Assembly (NCBI RefSeq): GCF_014268445.2
Contig: NZ_CP077089.1
Location: 6,242,001 to 6,306,000, forward strand
Source of the DNA: Pseudomonas tensinigenes
GTDB lineage: Bacteria; Pseudomonadota; Gammaproteobacteria; Pseudomonadales; Pseudomonadaceae
Reading direction: 5' to 3'
DNA length: 64,000 bases
This document shows, in pieces, positions 46,324-54,247 of the stretch. Each line of letters begins with the position of its first letter. Within the stretch, counting starts at the first letter, position 1. Below the pieces are notes generated by a model that worked only from the letters and a program-made list of their open reading frames with translations, ran no database searches and was not told the origin of the DNA. The position numbers and the translations under genes are program-made.

Positions 46324-47742
46324 TCAAGGCAAGCGCAATGTCACCTCAACACCACTTTCGACATTACGAATCTGCATCGACCCGCCATGCAACTTGACCA
46401 CCTCTTCAACGAAGTTAAGCCCCAGCCCCGTGCTTTTGCGCCCACTGTCCGGTCGCGGCAATGAGTAGAAGCGCTCGGTCAAACGCGGCAAGGCGTAATC
46501 GGGAATCGGCGCGGTTTCATTGAACAGACGCAGTTCAATCTGCTCACCCCGGCGTTCGGCACTGAAGCGCAGCAGCCCCTCAACCGGGGTGAAATCCAGC
46601 GCATTCTCCAGCAGATTACCCAACGCCTGACGCAACAGAAACGGCTCGCCAATCAACAGCAGATCCGCCGCAATCGTCTGTTCGATGCGCAACTGTTTGC
46701 CTTCAATCCGCGCTGCCTGTCCCTGCAACAACTGATCAACCAGCGCCGCCAACGGCACGGCGACCCGCTCTTCAAGGCCCTGACGTTGTTCCACCTGTGC
46801 CAGATTCAACAACCGTTCGATCAACTGCTGCATCCGCGCACTTTCGCTGTCGATGTTGCCGACAAAGCACAGGCGCTGAACCGGCGGCATGTCGCCTTGC
46901 AGCAACTCCGCCGCGCCACGAATCGCCGCCAGCGGACTTTTCAGTTCATGGGTCAGCGTGTGCACATAGCGTTCGACGTAAGCCTTGCCTTCCAGCTGTG
47001 TGCGCATCTGCTCGACCGCTGTGGCCAGTTGCTCCAGTTCACCACCACGGTAATGCGGCACTTCCACTCGCCGGCCCTCGCTCACCGCTTGGGCATAACC
47101 GGTCAGACGGTGCAGCGCACGGCTCAGCCACCACGACAGCAACGCACCGAACAACAAACCGAGGCCGATCAACCCGGCGCCGTAAAACAGCAAGCGCCGC
47201 TCGGTACGATCCACGTAAGGCTGTAAAGAGCTATTGGGTTTGGCCACGGTGACCACGCCGATAATCTTGCCGTTATCGCGAATTGGCGCGCCGACGTGCA
47301 TCACTGACGAACTCGCGTCATCCGGATCGCTACGGCTCGAACGCGCGCCATATTCACCGCGCAAGGTCAGGTAGACGTCGTTCCAGCGCGAGTAATCCTG
47401 ACCGACCGCGACACCACTGGAATCGAGCACGACGATGCCTTTGGCGTCGGTGACGTAGATGCGATGGTTGACCTGATTTTTCGGTAAGCCCCAAATGGTT
47501 GCTTGCGGCTGGCGCTCGCCATAGGCGCGCAGCAACTCGGGCCAGCGGTTCTCGCTGAGGGTGCCGGCCTTGAAATCGTCCCGCAGGATTTCCGCCATCA
47601 GGTTGGCGGTATCGACCAGGGTTTCTTCGGTGGACTGGCGCACGCCGGGGCGGATTTCTTCCATCACCGTGTTGAGCACGAAATAACCGGTCAGCCCGAC
47701 AAACAGCACATACACCAGAAAGATCCGCAGCCCCAGTGACAT
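46324..47742 (-). CDS. creC: sensor histidine kinase CreC
   Basis: 472-aa kinase: N-terminal helix (about 7-25), periplasmic sensor (about 30-175), second helix (178-195), HAMP, HisKA with YVHTLTHELKSPLAAIRG (phospho-His), and HATPase with NLLENALDF and STGLGLNFVEEV. Overlaps creB by one base (TGATG). Sensor of the CreBC pair, responsive to metabolism and to beta-lactam stress in pseudomonads. Confidence 0.94.
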   Translation of the reverse strand: MSLGLRIFLVYVLFVGLTGYFVLNTVMEEIRPGVRQSTEETLVDTANLMAEILRDDFKAGTLSENRWPELLRAYGERQPQATIWGLPKNQVNHRIYVTDAKGIVVLDSSGVAVGQDYSRWNDVYLTLRGEYGARSSRSDPDDASSSVMHVGAPIRDNGKIIGVVTVAKPNSSLQPYVDRTERRLLFYGAGLIGLGLLFGALLSWWLSRALHRLTGYAQAVSEGRRVEVPHYRGGELEQLATAVEQMRTQLEGKAYVERYVHTLTHELKSPLAAIRGAAELLQGDMPPVQRLCFVGNIDSESARMQQLIERLLNLAQVEQRQGLEERVAVPLAALVDQLLQGQAARIEGKQLRIEQTIAADLLLIGEPFLLRQALGNLLENALDFTPVEGLLRFSAERRGEQIELRLFNETAPIPDYALPRLTERFYSLPRPDSGRKSTGLGLNFVEEVVKLHGGSMQIRNVESGVEVTLRLP

Positions 47743-48422
47743 CAGCTGTGCCCCGGGCTGTAGCTGTAACCGAGGCCACGATGGGTCTGGATCGGCTCGG
47801 CGTCGGCGCGCACCAGACGCAGTTTGGCGCGCACGCTTTTGATGTGGCTGTCGATGCTGCGTTCATAACCGGCGTCGGCCGCTACGCCGAGGGCATCAAG
47901 CAATTGCTCACGACTGAACACCCGCTCCGGTTGTTCGAGCAGGCATTGCAGCAGGCGGAATTCGTGGCGGGTCAGGCTTAACGTCTGGCCGCGGTAAATG
48001 ATTTGAATCCGCTCCGGATCGATTCTAAATAGCGCTGAAGTGGCTTCAATCGCAGGACGCGGCGCCATGCGTTTAAGGATTGCCTTCACTCGCGCCGCGA
48101 CTTCACGCGGGCTGAACGGCTTGACCACATAATCGTCGGCACCAATTTCCAGACCCACCACACGATCGATCTCGGCATCGCGGGCGCTGAGGAACAGCAC
48201 CGGCACTTCGCTGAAGCGCCGCAGTTGCTTGCAGGTCTCGAAACCGCTGATGTCCGGCAGGCCAATGTCGAGGATGATCAGATCGGCCGGCGTCTGCCGC
48301 TGATGTTCAAGCGCCGCCGCGCCGAGGCTCAGCCACGTGGTGGTGAAGCCCTCGCCCTGCAAGGCAAAAATCAGCGTGTCGGCAATCGCCGCTTCGTCTT
48401 CGACAATCAGGATATGAGGCAT
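47742..48422 (-). CDS. creB: response regulator CreB
   Basis: 226-aa OmpR/PhoB-type regulator: receiver with phospho-acceptor D52 in ILDIGLPDISG and Lys in YVVKPFSPRE, and a winged-helix C-terminus (LSLTRHEFRLLQCLLEQPERVFSREQLLDALGV). First gene of creBCD. Controls creD and, in pseudomonads, links to AmpC induction and envelope fitness. Confidence 0.94.
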   Translation of the reverse strand: MPHILIVEDEAAIADTLIFALQGEGFTTTWLSLGAAALEHQRQTPADLIILDIGLPDISGFETCKQLRRFSEVPVLFLSARDAEIDRVVGLEIGADDYVVKPFSPREVAARVKAILKRMAPRPAIEATSALFRIDPERIQIIYRGQTLSLTRHEFRLLQCLLEQPERVFSREQLLDALGVAADAGYERSIDSHIKSVRAKLRLVRADAEPIQTHRGLGYSYSPGHS

Positions 48423-48495
48423 GGCGTCCGAGCCCGTGGGTTAAGTGCGCGAACGGTGCCCCAAGCCTGACGTTACGTCAATGAAACCACTTGGT

Positions 48496-48999
48496 TCAGC
48501 AGTCCGGTTTGTCGGCGGTGAAGCGCCGCGCCGGGTTCACCGCTGCGCCGAATTCGCGCAAGGCTTTGGCACCGATCAGCAACGGGTAATTGAAGTTGCT
48601 GCGGTCGGTCAGGTTGACCTCAACGGTACGCTTGACGTTACCCAGGCACAGCTCCAGATCGACCACCGGGCGTTTGGCGACTTCGGTGCTTTCGCCCTCG
48701 TCCTCTTCATCCGAACGGCTCTTGATCTTGCTGATCCGCGCGACCTTGTGTTCGTAGACCTTGTTACTGGCGTCCTTGGTGGCGAGGCGGAAACGCACCC
48801 AGTCATCGCCATCACGGGTGAAGGTTTCGATGTCTTTGGCCGACAGCGAGGCGGTCAGTGCGCCGGTGTCCATCTTGGCCTTGAGCACTTCACCGCCGAT
48901 TTCCGGCAGCGCAATGTATTCATAGCGCCCGTACAGGGTCGGCTCGGCGGCCATGACCGGCAGGGCGACGAGGGCAAACAGTGCAAGGAGGGATTTCAC
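48496..48999 (-). CDS. secreted retropepsin-like (DUF785) protein
   Basis: 167-aa protein with signal peptide (MKSLLALFALVALPVMAAEP) and a retropepsin-like domain containing the active-site-like MDTGALTASL (DTGA) motif and the GAKALREFGAAVNPARRF end. The family is annotated as ATP-dependent zinc protease/RimK-associated, though this member appears periplasmic. Adjacent to creBCD with its own short intergenic region. Matches PA0462 in position. Confidence 0.82.
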   Translation of the reverse strand: MKSLLALFALVALPVMAAEPTLYGRYEYIALPEIGGEVLKAKMDTGALTASLSAKDIETFTRDGDDWVRFRLATKDASNKVYEHKVARISKIKSRSDEEDEGESTEVAKRPVVDLELCLGNVKRTVEVNLTDRSNFNYPLLIGAKALREFGAAVNPARRFTADKPDC

Positions 49000-49305
49000 G
49001 TAAGGGGCTTCCTTGGAAAATGAGGGCGGCAGACTGGGATTTTAGACACCCATTGAGTCATTCGTTCGCCTTGAAATCGCTTTCGCGAGCAGGCTCGCTC
49101 CCACAGGGTTTTGTGTTGAGCACACATTTTCAATACACCTGAATCCAGTGTGGGAGCGAGCCTGCTCGCGAAGAGGCCAGCACATTCAACACAACGCTTG
49201 AGCAAAGCATACGCAGCCAAAAGTGAAACATTCGTCACCACCGATTTGGCCTGCCGCGCGAAGCTGCTTATCATGGCGCGCCCATCCGTTTGCAAAGAGT
49301 TGCTT
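49000..49305. other. intergenic region with REP doublet
   Basis: 306 bases between divergent genes. Holds a REP doublet (49083-49171). The rest should include promoters for the retropepsin-like and acyltransferase genes; no clear hexamers were identified. Confidence 0.5.
49083..49171. repeat. REP doublet upstream of the acyltransferase gene
   Basis: Inverted REP cores at 49083-49104 and 49150-49171, between divergent genes. Confidence 0.92.
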
Positions 49306-50193
49306 ATGCGCCGCCTGCTCACCGGCTGTTTCGTCACCCTGCTGCTGTTGCTCAACACCCTGATCCTGATCGGGCCGTTGCTGGTCTTCGCCCTGCTCAA
49401 ACTGATCGCACCAGGCCGCTGGCGCGATTACGCGTCGGGGGCGGTGATGTGGATCGCCGAGACCTGGGCCGAGATCGACAAGCTGATTTTCCGCCTGTGC
49501 ATCCCCACCCAATGGGACATTCGCGGTGGCGAAGACTTGCGCGGCGACACCTCGTATCTGGTGGTCAGCAACCACCAGTCGTGGGTCGATATTCCGGCGC
49601 TGATTCAGACGCTCAACCGGCGCACGCCGTTCTTCAAATTCTTCCTCAAGAAAGAACTGATCTGGGTACCGTTTCTGGGGCTGGCGTGGTGGGCGCTGGA
49701 TTACCCGTTCATGAAGCGCTACACCAAGGCCTTTCTGGCCAAGCACCCGGAACTGGCCGGCAAGGATCTGGAAATCACCAAGCAGGCCTGCGAGCTGTTC
49801 AAGCGGCAGCCGGTGACCGTGGTGAATTATCTGGAAGGTACCCGCTACACCGCGGCAAAAAGCGCACAGCAGCAATCACCGTTCAAGCACCTGCTCAAGC
49901 CAAAGGCTGGCGGCGTGGCGTTTGTATTGGCGGCGCTGGGTGAACAACTGGATGCGATTCTCGATGTGACGGTGGTTTATCCACAGGCACACATCCCCGG
50001 GTTCTGGGATTTGATCAGCGGCAACGTGCCGCGCGTGATCATCGACATCAAGACCCGCGAACTCGACCCGGCGCTGTGGCAGGGCGATTACGAGAATGAT
50101 CCGGCGTTTCGCGAGAAGGTCCAGAGCTGGGTCAACCAGCTCTGGAACGAGAAGGATCAGCGCATCGCCGAACTGCGCGGCGAGCGCGGCTGA
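49306..50193 (+). CDS. PlsC-family lysophospholipid acyltransferase (YihG-like)
   Basis: 295-aa membrane acyltransferase: N-terminal helix (about 6-30), the HxxxxD motif in NHQSWVD, and the EGTRYT block that binds the acceptor phosphate. Closest in layout to YihG, which makes lipids with altered acyl composition. Start at ATG 49306 (MRRLLTGCFVT) after AAAGAG; the ATG at 49273 is a possible alternative. Ends one base before the stop of the convergent DUF2780 gene. Confidence 0.87.
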   Translation: MRRLLTGCFVTLLLLLNTLILIGPLLVFALLKLIAPGRWRDYASGAVMWIAETWAEIDKLIFRLCIPTQWDIRGGEDLRGDTSYLVVSNHQSWVDIPALIQTLNRRTPFFKFFLKKELIWVPFLGLAWWALDYPFMKRYTKAFLAKHPELAGKDLEITKQACELFKRQPVTVVNYLEGTRYTAAKSAQQQSPFKHLLKPKAGGVAFVLAALGEQLDAILDVTVVYPQAHIPGFWDLISGNVPRVIIDIKTRELDPALWQGDYENDPAFREKVQSWVNQLWNEKDQRIAELRGERG

Positions 50194-50194
50194 A

Positions 50195-50752
50195 TCAGCT
50201 ACCGGTGCCGGCGCCCCAGATGCTGCCCAGGCTGCTCAGCAGCGAACCGCCGACGCCCTGCTGACCGAGGTATTGCAACAGCACAGGGGCAAACTGGCCG
50301 ATCATGCCGCTGTCCATGCCCAATGCGCTGAAGGCATTGTTCAGGTCATTGGTGTCCTTGACGTTGCCCAGCGCATTCTCAAGCCCAGCGGACTTGCCGG
50401 ACGAACCGAGCAAAGCGCCCAACGCCGCCAGATTGCCACTGCCGCCTGACAACTTGTCGATGCCCGGCACTTCCTTGGCCAACTGCGAATAATCGGTACT
50501 GCTCAACTGATTCTTGGCCAGCCCGAGCATCGCGCTAGTACCGCCAACGGCTTGCTCCGGCGTGACATCCAGCGCACTGAGGGCACTGAGCAAACCGGCG
50601 GTTTCCGAGGTCGGCGCCGCAGCAGCCGCCTTGTCACCGCCCTGCATCCCCGAAACCGCACCAGCGACGTCGTTCAGACTGAAACCGGCAAACACCGGAC
50701 CGGCCGCCAGGGTCAGGAGCGATGCCAAGGCAAAACCGCGTGAAATCTTCAT
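50195..50752 (-). CDS. DUF2780 (VcgC/VcgE-like) exported protein
   Basis: 185-aa protein with signal peptide (MKISRGFALASLLTLAAGPVFA) and a DUF2780 body rich in Gly, Ser and Leu (SALDVTPEQAVGGTSAMLGLAKNQL, EVPGIDKLSGGSGNLAALG, QFAPVLLQYLGQQGVGGSLLSSLGSIWG). Function unknown; the repeating amphipathic helices suggest self-association. AGAGGA precedes the ATG. Divergent from the ECF sigma gene. A truncated copy occurs at 53282. Confidence 0.85.
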   Translation of the reverse strand: MKISRGFALASLLTLAAGPVFAGFSLNDVAGAVSGMQGGDKAAAAAPTSETAGLLSALSALDVTPEQAVGGTSAMLGLAKNQLSSTDYSQLAKEVPGIDKLSGGSGNLAALGALLGSSGKSAGLENALGNVKDTNDLNNAFSALGMDSGMIGQFAPVLLQYLGQQGVGGSLLSSLGSIWGAGTGS

Positions 50753-50989
50753 TCAGACATCCTCTTGCGCTGTGAAAACCACCCGCTGAACGGGCAGTGA
50801 AACTGCCGGTTTGACCGGGTATCCGCCGGCATGTTCCGGCGCGGCGCATCCATTTTCATCCGGCCTGCGTATATAAAACGTGAAATCCCGGACACCCTCG
50901 CGATGAATGGCACAACCGCTGTCGCTGAACTAGCCTGTGAACAGTCCGAGTCACGCCCTCGCGCGCTCACGCTTGCCTGGAGAGTTGTC

Positions 50990-51538
50990 ATTTCCATCGC
51001 CGACGCCGATCAGCTGCGACAGTTGTTGGCCCAGTGTTCACTGGGTGATCGTCGCGCCTTCGAAACGCTCTATCGCAGCGTCGGCCCGCGTCTGCATGGC
51101 GTCGCCCTGCGCTTCATGGGCCGTGCCGATCTGGCCGAAGAAGTGCTGCAGGAAGCCTTCGTGCGCATCTGGAACAACGCCTCACGCTACGAAGCGCACC
51201 TGTCGGCACCGCTGACGTGGATGATCAACATCACCCGCAATCAAGCCATCGACCAGTTGCGCAAACACCGCGACCGACCGCTAACAGACCTCGAACAAGA
51301 TGCGCTGCCGGACGAAGGACCTTCGGCTCATGATCAGTTGAACAGCGCCCGCGAAGCTCATGCGCTGAACCGCTGCCTTGAAACCCTCGACGGCATGCAG
51401 CGCCAGTCGATTACGGTGGCCTACTTTCAGGGATTGTCGTGCACGGAACTCGCCGAACACCTGGCCACGCCACTGGGAACGGTGAAATCGTGGATCCGCC
51501 GTGGCATGGAGCGTCTGCGTCGGTGCCTTGAATCATGA
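50990..51538 (+). CDS. ECF sigma factor, probable ATT start
   Basis: 182-aa ECF sigma factor (region 2: LGDRRAFETLYRSVGPRLHGVALRFMGRADLAEEVLQEAFVRIWNN; region 4: LDGMQRQSITVAYFQGLSCTELAEHLATPLGTVKSWIRRGMERL). Homology begins around SIADADQLRQLLAQCS. In frame, an ATT (50990) has GGAG seven bases before it, whereas the nearest ATG upstream (50903) lacks a Shine-Dalgarno and would add 29 non-homologous codons. I prefer the ATT start, as in infC, but this is unproven. Overlaps the anti-sigma gene by four bases. Confidence 0.8.
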   Translation: MSIADADQLRQLLAQCSLGDRRAFETLYRSVGPRLHGVALRFMGRADLAEEVLQEAFVRIWNNASRYEAHLSAPLTWMINITRNQAIDQLRKHRDRPLTDLEQDALPDEGPSAHDQLNSAREAHALNRCLETLDGMQRQSITVAYFQGLSCTELAEHLATPLGTVKSWIRRGMERLRRCLES

Positions 51539-52209
51539 ACTACCAGACCCCTGCCCTTCGTCGCGCCCTCGCCGCCGATTACGCCATCGGGCTGATGTCT
51601 GCGGCGGCACGGCGGCGCTTTGAACAGTTGCTGCTGGATGACGCGGCATTAAGGGCTGAACTGGCGCAATGGCAGGAAAGCCTCGCCTCTCTCACCGAAA
51701 CGCAGCCAGAACATCCCGTGCCCGACCGAGTGTGGCAAGGCATTACCGCGCGGATCGAACCGCAAGTGCTGCATGTGCCCGAGAAGCGGTCGTTCTGGAA
51801 CTGGCTAAGGGTTACCGCTGCGCTGTGTTCGATCGTGGCGCTGGTGTTCCTCGGCTCGCTGTACAACCGTGACGACGCCCGCTACCGCGCCACCCTGTTG
51901 ACCGCCGATGCGCAACCGGCGCTGAAGGTCGAGGCGCATGCGGATTATCTGCAGGTCGAGCCGTTGACACTGGCGGCGGTTGATGCGGATCGTAGCCTGG
52001 AACTGTGGGCGATTCCGGCTGACGGAAAACCGATTTCCCTCGGCGTTATTCCGGCGGGCGGCAAAGGCAAGGTTGAGTTGAACGAGGCGCAGAAAGCCTT
52101 GATCGGTAAGCCGATTGCGCTGGCGGTAAGTCTTGAGCCTAAAGGTGGTTCGCCGACCGGGCAGCCGACTGGGCCGGTGCTGTATCAAGGGACGTTGGCG
52201 GCCTTGTAA
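51535..52209 (+). CDS. RskA-type anti-sigma factor
   Basis: 224-aa protein: N-terminal cytoplasmic sigma-binding region (LRRALAADYAIGLMSAAARRRFEQLLLDD), one membrane helix (about 87-106, FWNWLRVTAALCSIVALVFLGSLY) and a periplasmic anti-sigma-K (RskA) domain with SLELWAIPADGKPISLGVI. ATGA overlap with the sigma gene makes the pair translationally coupled. No zinc motif of the ZAS kind is evident, so release is probably by proteolysis. Confidence 0.9.
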   Translation: MNYQTPALRRALAADYAIGLMSAAARRRFEQLLLDDAALRAELAQWQESLASLTETQPEHPVPDRVWQGITARIEPQVLHVPEKRSFWNWLRVTAALCSIVALVFLGSLYNRDDARYRATLLTADAQPALKVEAHADYLQVEPLTLAAVDADRSLELWAIPADGKPISLGVIPAGGKGKVELNEAQKALIGKPIALAVSLEPKGGSPTGQPTGPVLYQGTLAAL

Positions 52210-52211
52210 AG

Positions 52212-52364
52212 CCCCTCACTAGCCCTCTCCCAGAGGGAGAGGGGACTGACCGTGGTGTTCTCTCGAGTTTTATCGACCTGAAATACCGAGCCGAACTCGG
52301 ACCCGAAAACTACGAAATCTGCTCCCTTTCCCCCTCTCCCTTAGGGAGAGGGCTGGGGTGAGGG
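52212..52364. repeat. palindromic intergenic element
   Basis: CCCCTCACTAGCCCTCTCC at the left and AGGGCTGGGGTGAGGG at the right, with GAGGGGACTGACCG, TCGACCTGAAATAC and CTCCCTTTCCCCCTCTCCC inside. Same family as 34157, 37963 and 56556; relative to 34157 it lies in the opposite orientation. It starts three bases after the anti-sigma stop and could end its transcript. Confidence 0.88.
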
Positions 52365-52520
52365 TAGCTTATGACCTTGCCTTACAACGGCGACCCTGAG
52401 GTCACCCTGATCGAGGCTGACTCCCCGCAAGACCTCAACGCCCGAAACAACTGAACGTTGCGGTCTTTTAGACTCTTTAGTTGCGAACCGTTCGAATAGA
52501 TATTTCAAAATGAACTATAA

Positions 52521-52540
52521 ACCTGTCAGACCTGACAGTA
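52521..52540. promoter_or_regulatory. lux-box-like dyad before the first small secreted protein
   Basis: ACCTGTCAGACCTGACAGTA contains the perfect dyad CTGTCAG-AC-CTGACAG and obeys the CT-N12-AG rule of LuxR-type sites; 14 of 20 positions agree with the lasB operator of P. aeruginosa. It ends 60 bases before ATG 52601. Confidence 0.5.
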
Positions 52541-52600
52541 GGCGCTATTCATCATCCGCGCGAAAATTGCGGCTCCCATTTAAGTCACGGAGCACAAGTA

Positions 52601-52921
52601 ATGAAGCTTAAAGTTGTCACCGGCTTGGTGATCAGTTTGAACATGATGAGTGCCACCTACGCAGCGACCTGCCCAACAATTTCGGTGTCCCGATCACAAG
52701 ACGCTGAAGATCTCAGCTTCACCTCTGCACTCGTCAAGGATAAAAACACTTCCAAATCGGTTGTCATCTGCAGATATGAAGGCAAGAACGACCTAGGTGT
52801 ATCGGCCGGATACCGAAACGGTACTCCGATTAGCACCACTGGAACCGGTTGGACGGGTAATGAATGCACAGCGGCTGACGGTGACGTCAATAAATGCGCA
52901 TTCCAGGGCAAGAAAAAGTAG
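52601..52921 (+). CDS. small secreted cysteine protein, DUF3757-like
   Basis: 106-aa protein with signal peptide (cleavage near MMSATYAA) and a mature part of about 85 aa with four cysteines (TCPTISV, VVICRYEG, GNECTAADG, NKCAFQG), likely two disulfides. It resembles the DUF3757 family of small secreted proteins; function unknown. GGAG precedes the ATG. It is paralogous to the protein at 53773 (shared LxFTSAxxxxK...VICRYE...GxxWxGNxCxAxD...CAF). Lower GC than neighbours suggests acquisition. Followed by a terminator. Confidence 0.75.
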   Translation: MKLKVVTGLVISLNMMSATYAATCPTISVSRSQDAEDLSFTSALVKDKNTSKSVVICRYEGKNDLGVSAGYRNGTPISTTGTGWTGNECTAADGDVNKCAFQGKKK

Positions 52922-52928
52922 CAATACA

Positions 52929-52954
52929 AAGACAACCGTACGGGTTGTCTTTTC
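52929..52954 (+). terminator. terminator after the first small secreted protein gene
   Basis: AAGACAACC / GGTTGTCTT stem with five-base loop and TTTTC tail, eight bases after the stop. Confidence 0.85.
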
Positions 52955-53015
52955 ATTAGCGTACGTCTTGGGTCGCACCGTGTGATGCCAACCTTACAAT
53001 GCAGGAAGCACAGAC

Positions 53016-53224
53016 ATGTCAAACAGGCAAACCGGTACAGTTAAGTGATTTAACGACGAAAAAGTCTTCGGCTTTATTACCCCTCAGGGCGGCGATGATC
53101 TTTTCGTTCATTTCAAGGCTATTGAAACCGTTGGGCGCAAAAGCCTTAAAGAAGGACAAACAGTTTCATTTGTGGCCGAAAAAGGGCGCAAGGAATGCTG
53201 GCGGCTCAAGTCTGTCCTGAATGA
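53016..53224 (+). pseudogene. inactivated cold-shock protein gene
   Basis: From ATG 53016 (after AGGAAG) the frame reads [35 protein letters not shown]..., the CspA family. The stop TGA at 53046-53048 replaces the invariant Trp (TGG) of VKWFND. Near 53186-53195 a frame change is also needed to obtain the usual ending [10 protein letters not shown] and stop at 53222. One nonsense mutation plus one frameshift: a decayed single-stranded nucleic-acid-binding protein. Confidence 0.85.
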
Positions 53225-53236
53225 ACCATAACCCAT

Positions 53237-53266
53237 CAGAACGGCGACCCAGAGGTCGCCGTTCTG
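53237..53266. terminator. perfect 13-bp hairpin after the csp pseudogene
   Basis: CAGAACGGCGACC-CAGA-GGTCGCCGTTCTG, 12 bases after the ancestral csp stop. It lacks a clean T run (GCGTTGC). A related but imperfect sequence (AACGGCGACCCTGAGGTCACC) is at 52385. Confidence 0.65.
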
Positions 53267-53281
53267 CGTTGCGGCAAAACC

Positions 53282-53436
53282 TTACACCGCCAGATTGCCG
53301 CTGCCTCCGGACAACTTGTCGATCATTGGCAATTCCTTGGCCAATTGCGAATAGTCGGTGCTGATCAATGGGTTCATCGCCAGGCCCAGCATCGCACTAG
53401 TGCCGCCCACCGCTTGCTCCGGCGTCACGTCCAGCA
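53282..53436 (-). pseudogene. internal fragment of a DUF2780 gene
   Basis: About 50 codons (LDVTPEQAVGGTSAMLGLAM..., ...KLSGGSGNLAV-stop) match the middle of the intact DUF2780 protein at 50195-50752 (corresponding DNA near 50424-50574) at most positions, on the same strand. No signal peptide and no C-terminal half are present. It is a duplicated, decayed piece about 2.9 kb from the intact gene. Confidence 0.82.
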
Positions 53437-53692
53437 GTACATATTCATTGCCTGCGCTTACTTCATCATAATTACGCGCATGGAACATGAAAGCATGAAA
53501 AGCCCACTATGGAATGAAGGATGTAACCGCTTGTTTGAACCCTACGTGTCAGAAGTTCCAGTCTGGGTAAGGGTTATGGCATAGTTTCATGTCGAGTCGA
53601 GCTTCGCCTCGCATTGGCGCGGAACCAATGCTGGAAATTGTTATTGTCGTTCGCGATTAAGAAAAAAATATCAGTAGCTAAGAATTCTAAAA
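53437..53692. other. AT-rich gene-free stretch
   Basis: No convincing gene. AT content rises sharply toward the right (runs such as AAGAAAAAAATATC). It separates the DUF2780 fragment from the promoter of the second small secreted protein gene. Confidence 0.5.
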
Positions 53693-53712
53693 AACTGTCA
53701 TAAGTATCAGTA
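53693..53712. promoter_or_regulatory. lux-box-like site before the second small secreted protein
   Basis: AACTGTCATAAGTATCAGTA keeps CT-N12-AG and matches the site at 52521 at 14 of 20 positions, though its dyad is degenerate. It ends 60 bases before ATG 53773, the same spacing as at the paralog. Confidence 0.45.
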
Positions 53713-53772
53713 TTCATCGTCTAAAAACTGGAAGACTATAAGCACCCAACGTAAATAAATGAGTACAACACC

Positions 53773-54156
53773 ATGCTTAAGAAATTAACTCCCTGCTTGT
53801 TGATATCAGCATTCCTTGCAAGTACGGCCCATGCGGAATCCTGCCCTCCAGGATCCTCTTTTCACAAACTTGAAGAAGGAATATATACAGTCACGGGACT
53901 TGATGGAAATCCAGTAAAAGTCAATGTCATGCCAGACGTAGACCAGCCCACATTGAAAAGTCTAAAGTTCACTTCCGCTCGCTTACTGAATAAAGAAAAC
54001 AGTTCCGCCAAGGTTATTTGTAGATACGAAAATTCTACGGCAGGCGGATCGTTAGGCGTGGAGTTGCCCACAGGAAAACCGGTTACAGGTGCTGGGGCCA
54101 ACTGGAGCGGCAACGATTGCGTAGCTGACGACGAACTAAGATGTGCGTTTAATTAA
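53773..54156 (+). CDS. small secreted cysteine protein, DUF3757-like paralog
   Basis: 127-aa protein with signal peptide (MLKKLTPCLLISAFLASTAHA) and a mature DUF3757-like part: ESCPPGSSFHKLEEGIYTVTG at the start, then LKFTSARLL, AKVICRYEN, GANWSGNDCVADD and RCAFN. Four mature cysteines match those of the 52601 protein, plus a longer N-terminal segment typical of DUF3757. No good Shine-Dalgarno. AT-rich codons. Function unknown; secreted toxin, inhibitor or lectin-like roles are all possible. Bidirectional terminator follows. Confidence 0.78.
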   Translation: MLKKLTPCLLISAFLASTAHAESCPPGSSFHKLEEGIYTVTGLDGNPVKVNVMPDVDQPTLKSLKFTSARLLNKENSSAKVICRYENSTAGGSLGVELPTGKPVTGAGANWSGNDCVADDELRCAFN

Positions 54157-54199
54157 TCTCGCCCACTGTTCAGAAAAAACTGTTATTTATCCCACCAAC

Positions 54200-54236
54200 A
54201 AAAACGGCACTTTTCAGAAGTGCCGTTTCTTTCATT
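54200..54236. terminator. bidirectional terminator
   Basis: AAACGGCACTT / AAGTGCCGTTT stem with TTCAG loop; T-rich on the plus side (CTTTCATTC) and TTTTTG on the minus side. It serves both the 53773 gene and the convergent fdhA. Confidence 0.88.
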
Positions 54237-54247
54237 CATTTTAAACC

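Noticed and set aside
52371-52454. 27-codon open frame after the palindromic element
   Set aside because: No Shine-Dalgarno, no recognisable product; it may be a relic, but support is too thin.
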